Program-made: the position numbers and the translations under genes | Shown here: in pieces, positions 62,366-64,000 of the stretch | Numbering within the stretch: the stretch's first letter is position 1 | How the letters are laid out: the number at the start of each line of letters is the position of its first letter | The notes under the pieces: generated by a model | Seen by the model: the letters and a program-made list of their open reading frames with translations, nothing else | The model's database searches: none | What the model was told of the DNA's origin: nothing | From: Desulfosporosinus sp. HMP52 | Lineage (GTDB): Bacteria; Bacillota; Desulfitobacteriia; Desulfitobacteriales; Desulfitobacteriaceae | Assembly: GCF_000765145.1 (NCBI RefSeq) | Contig: NZ_JMGA01000018.1 | Span: 1 to 64,000, forward strand | DNA length: 64,000 nt | Direction: 5' to 3'

Positions 62366-63940
62366 ATGAGAGATCTAGTGCAAACCATAGCTACTTGTTT
62401 TGAACAAGTAGCTTTATTTTTTCCCGGTGGAGATCCAAAAGCCCAAGCAAGCTTTGAAAGAAGAGCAGTCTATTTGGACTCCAGAACTTATTCCAGAGAG
62501 CTTCTGGCAGATACCTTGCAAGAGTATCACCTCAATTTAGGGTCTAATTCAGAAACCCTTAAGATGATTGAAGAACTAAGAAATAAAGAGACTCTTGCGG
62601 TGATCACAGGGCAACAAGCGGGAATTTTGACAGGACCTTTATATACCCTATATAAAGCCATGACCACTATACTACTGGCTAAAGAACAGCGTGAAAAACT
62701 CGGACGTCCGGTTGTTCCGGTTTTTTGGATTGCCGGGGAAGATCATGACTGGCAAGAGATTCGCGAGACCTACTTGTTAAATTCTCGGGGAAATATAGTT
62801 CCTTGTCTAATACCGGGTGACGGGGGCGGAAAATCTATTGGTCACCAAAAGGTACCCGCTTGGGAAACGATTGAAGTCCAACTATTAGACATGCCGGAGA
62901 GCGAATTTAGGTCTTCCGTTATAAAGAAATGTCGGCAGATCACCGAACAAGCTGAGAACTTGACTCACTGGTTTGCTTTAACATTGCAGTGGCTTGTACA
63001 GAAATGGGGGCTAATTTTCTTCGATCCAATGATTCCGCAATTTAAGCAACTGGCTTCGCCGATGTACGAGCAGATCTTAAAAATGCACGGGGATGTACGG
63101 GATGCCTTGGCCGAAGGGACAAAAAAATGGGTCAGTCTGGGATTCAAGCCACAAATACAGCCAACCGGTGGAGAGGTGAATTTATTTCTTTCTGTACCGG
63201 AACGCCGAGCAATTCTCTTCAGAGAGGAAGCATTTTATTTGCGTGGACAAAAGGAAGCATGGAGTTTGGATGCCCTTAACGAACTCCTGACTAGAAATCC
63301 TGAAAATTTTTCTCCGAATGTGGTGACCCGTCCTATCGTTCAGGAATATCTGTTTCCAACCTTGGCTTATGTTCCCGGACCGGGAGAGTTGAATTACTGG
63401 GCGCAACTGGGAGAAGTTTTTACGAAGTTAGGATTCGTGATGCCGATCCTTTATCCGCGGCTTTCCGCGGTTGTTTTAACGGTTTCTTGGCAAAAATATT
63501 TAAAAAAGCAAGGACTAACTCTTGAAGACGTTTACAGCGGTTTGCAGGAACATCGAAATCGTTGTGTCCGTGAGCAAGATACCTTAAATATTGAGGAACG
63601 TTTTCAGCATTTACGTAATCAGATAAGGATGAGCTATGCTGAGCTTAAGCCGCTGGAGGATATTGATGTCAATGTAAGTGAATGGCTGGAGCGAAATCAA
63701 GCAAAAGTAAAATATCAGTTAGAGTATTTAGAAAGAAAAATTTGGCAGGCCCAGCGAAAACGTTGTAAGGATCAGTTAAGCCGCTTGCAACAGCTTGAAG
63801 ATGGGATTACTCCTAACAATTCCAGGCAAGAACGGGTTTTGAATCCCTTAACTTTTGTCATGCGGTATGGACATAGCTTTGTGGATAGGGTTTCGGAAAT
63901 TCCTCTGGGTGATTTTGGCGAATATCCGATACTCTTGTAA
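62366..63940 (+). CDS. bshC: Bacillithiol biosynthesis cysteine-adding enzyme BshC
   Basis: Putative cysteine ligase that completes bacillithiol, 524 aa, near the usual 540. VITGQQAGILTGPLYTLYKA and PVFWIAGEDHDWQEI are the family signatures. The C-terminal part has a long coiled coil (about 430-480). SD GGAGGGA. bshA and bshB are not in this window. Confidence 0.92.
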   Translation: MRDLVQTIATCFEQVALFFPGGDPKAQASFERRAVYLDSRTYSRELLADTLQEYHLNLGSNSETLKMIEELRNKETLAVITGQQAGILTGPLYTLYKAMTTILLAKEQREKLGRPVVPVFWIAGEDHDWQEIRETYLLNSRGNIVPCLIPGDGGGKSIGHQKVPAWETIEVQLLDMPESEFRSSVIKKCRQITEQAENLTHWFALTLQWLVQKWGLIFFDPMIPQFKQLASPMYEQILKMHGDVRDALAEGTKKWVSLGFKPQIQPTGGEVNLFLSVPERRAILFREEAFYLRGQKEAWSLDALNELLTRNPENFSPNVVTRPIVQEYLFPTLAYVPGPGELNYWAQLGEVFTKLGFVMPILYPRLSAVVLTVSWQKYLKKQGLTLEDVYSGLQEHRNRCVREQDTLNIEERFQHLRNQIRMSYAELKPLEDIDVNVSEWLERNQAKVKYQLEYLERKIWQAQRKRCKDQLSRLQQLEDGITPNNSRQERVLNPLTFVMRYGHSFVDRVSEIPLGDFGEYPILL

Positions 63941-64000
63941 CTACAGGCCTGACAGGATTCTCACTTGAAGTCTCAATGATCAGTGTAAAGAACAAGTTTA

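Overview
This window is almost entirely one flagellar and chemotaxis locus of a low-to-mid GC, Gram-positive, spore-former-type Clostridia. The best fit is the Desulfosporosinus/Desulfitobacterium group of the Peptococcales. The reasons are a flagellum with no L- or P-ring genes, a FliY-type switch protein, the CheC/CheD adaptation system, FliW/CsrA control, large flagellins, and a neighbouring selenocysteine and bacillithiol block. The genus is an inference; no rRNA gene is present.

Layout. 0.3-6.6 kb: a chemoreceptor, then (minus strand) cheR and a yaaR-like gene, a divergent Tat-type M28 peptidase, and minus-strand motA-motB. 6.9-11.5 kb: flgM-flgN-flgK-flgL-yviE-fliW-csrA. 11.75-12.45 kb: two further small csrA paralogues (one only 58 aa), each followed by a terminator-like hairpin that shows GGA in an AGGAC loop. 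12.5-14.6 kb: flagellin 1. 14.6-18.2 kb: a decayed mobile element (frameshifted primase-helicase, broken tyrosine recombinase, small ORFs). 18.3-24.4 kb: flaG, flagellin 2, fliD, fliS, a fliT-like gene and a second flaG. 24.8-57.5 kb: one long plus-strand run, cheA-cheW-cheB-flgC-fliE-fliF-fliG-fliH-fliI-fliJ-flbD-fliL-fliM-fliY-cheY-fliO-fliP-fliQ-fliR-flhB-flhA-flhF-flhG-PilZ protein-cheC-cheD-unknown-fliA-fliK-flgD-flgE-flgG-flgB-flgF-lytic transglycosylase-secreted repeat protein. 57.8-64 kb: an unknown membrane protein, mecA, a zinc-ribbon gene on the minus strand, selA, selD (with an in-frame UGA read as selenocysteine) and bshC.

How it works together. The long operon builds the basal body, export gate, switch, hook and the sigma-28 factor FliA. 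Late genes (motAB, flgM, csrA paralogues, flaG, flagellin 2, fliD and apparently fliK) carry recognisable sigma-28/SigD-type promoters (TAAA, 16-nt spacer, nnCGATAW). FlgM would hold FliA until hook completion, and FliW would titrate CsrA. Both flagellin leaders have a GGA-loop hairpin plus a GGA-containing Shine-Dalgarno, the architecture known for CsrA control of hag in Bacillus.

The most novel signal is the tandem module [small csrA + GGA-loop hairpin terminator] x2 directly upstream of flagellin 1. It looks like a built-in CsrA-sequestering or attenuating RNA system. Other items are heptanucleotide WCGAAYM repeat tracts scattered between genes of the operon, a displaced flgB, a leader ORF coupled to fliF, and a secreted repeat protein of unknown function at the end of the operon.
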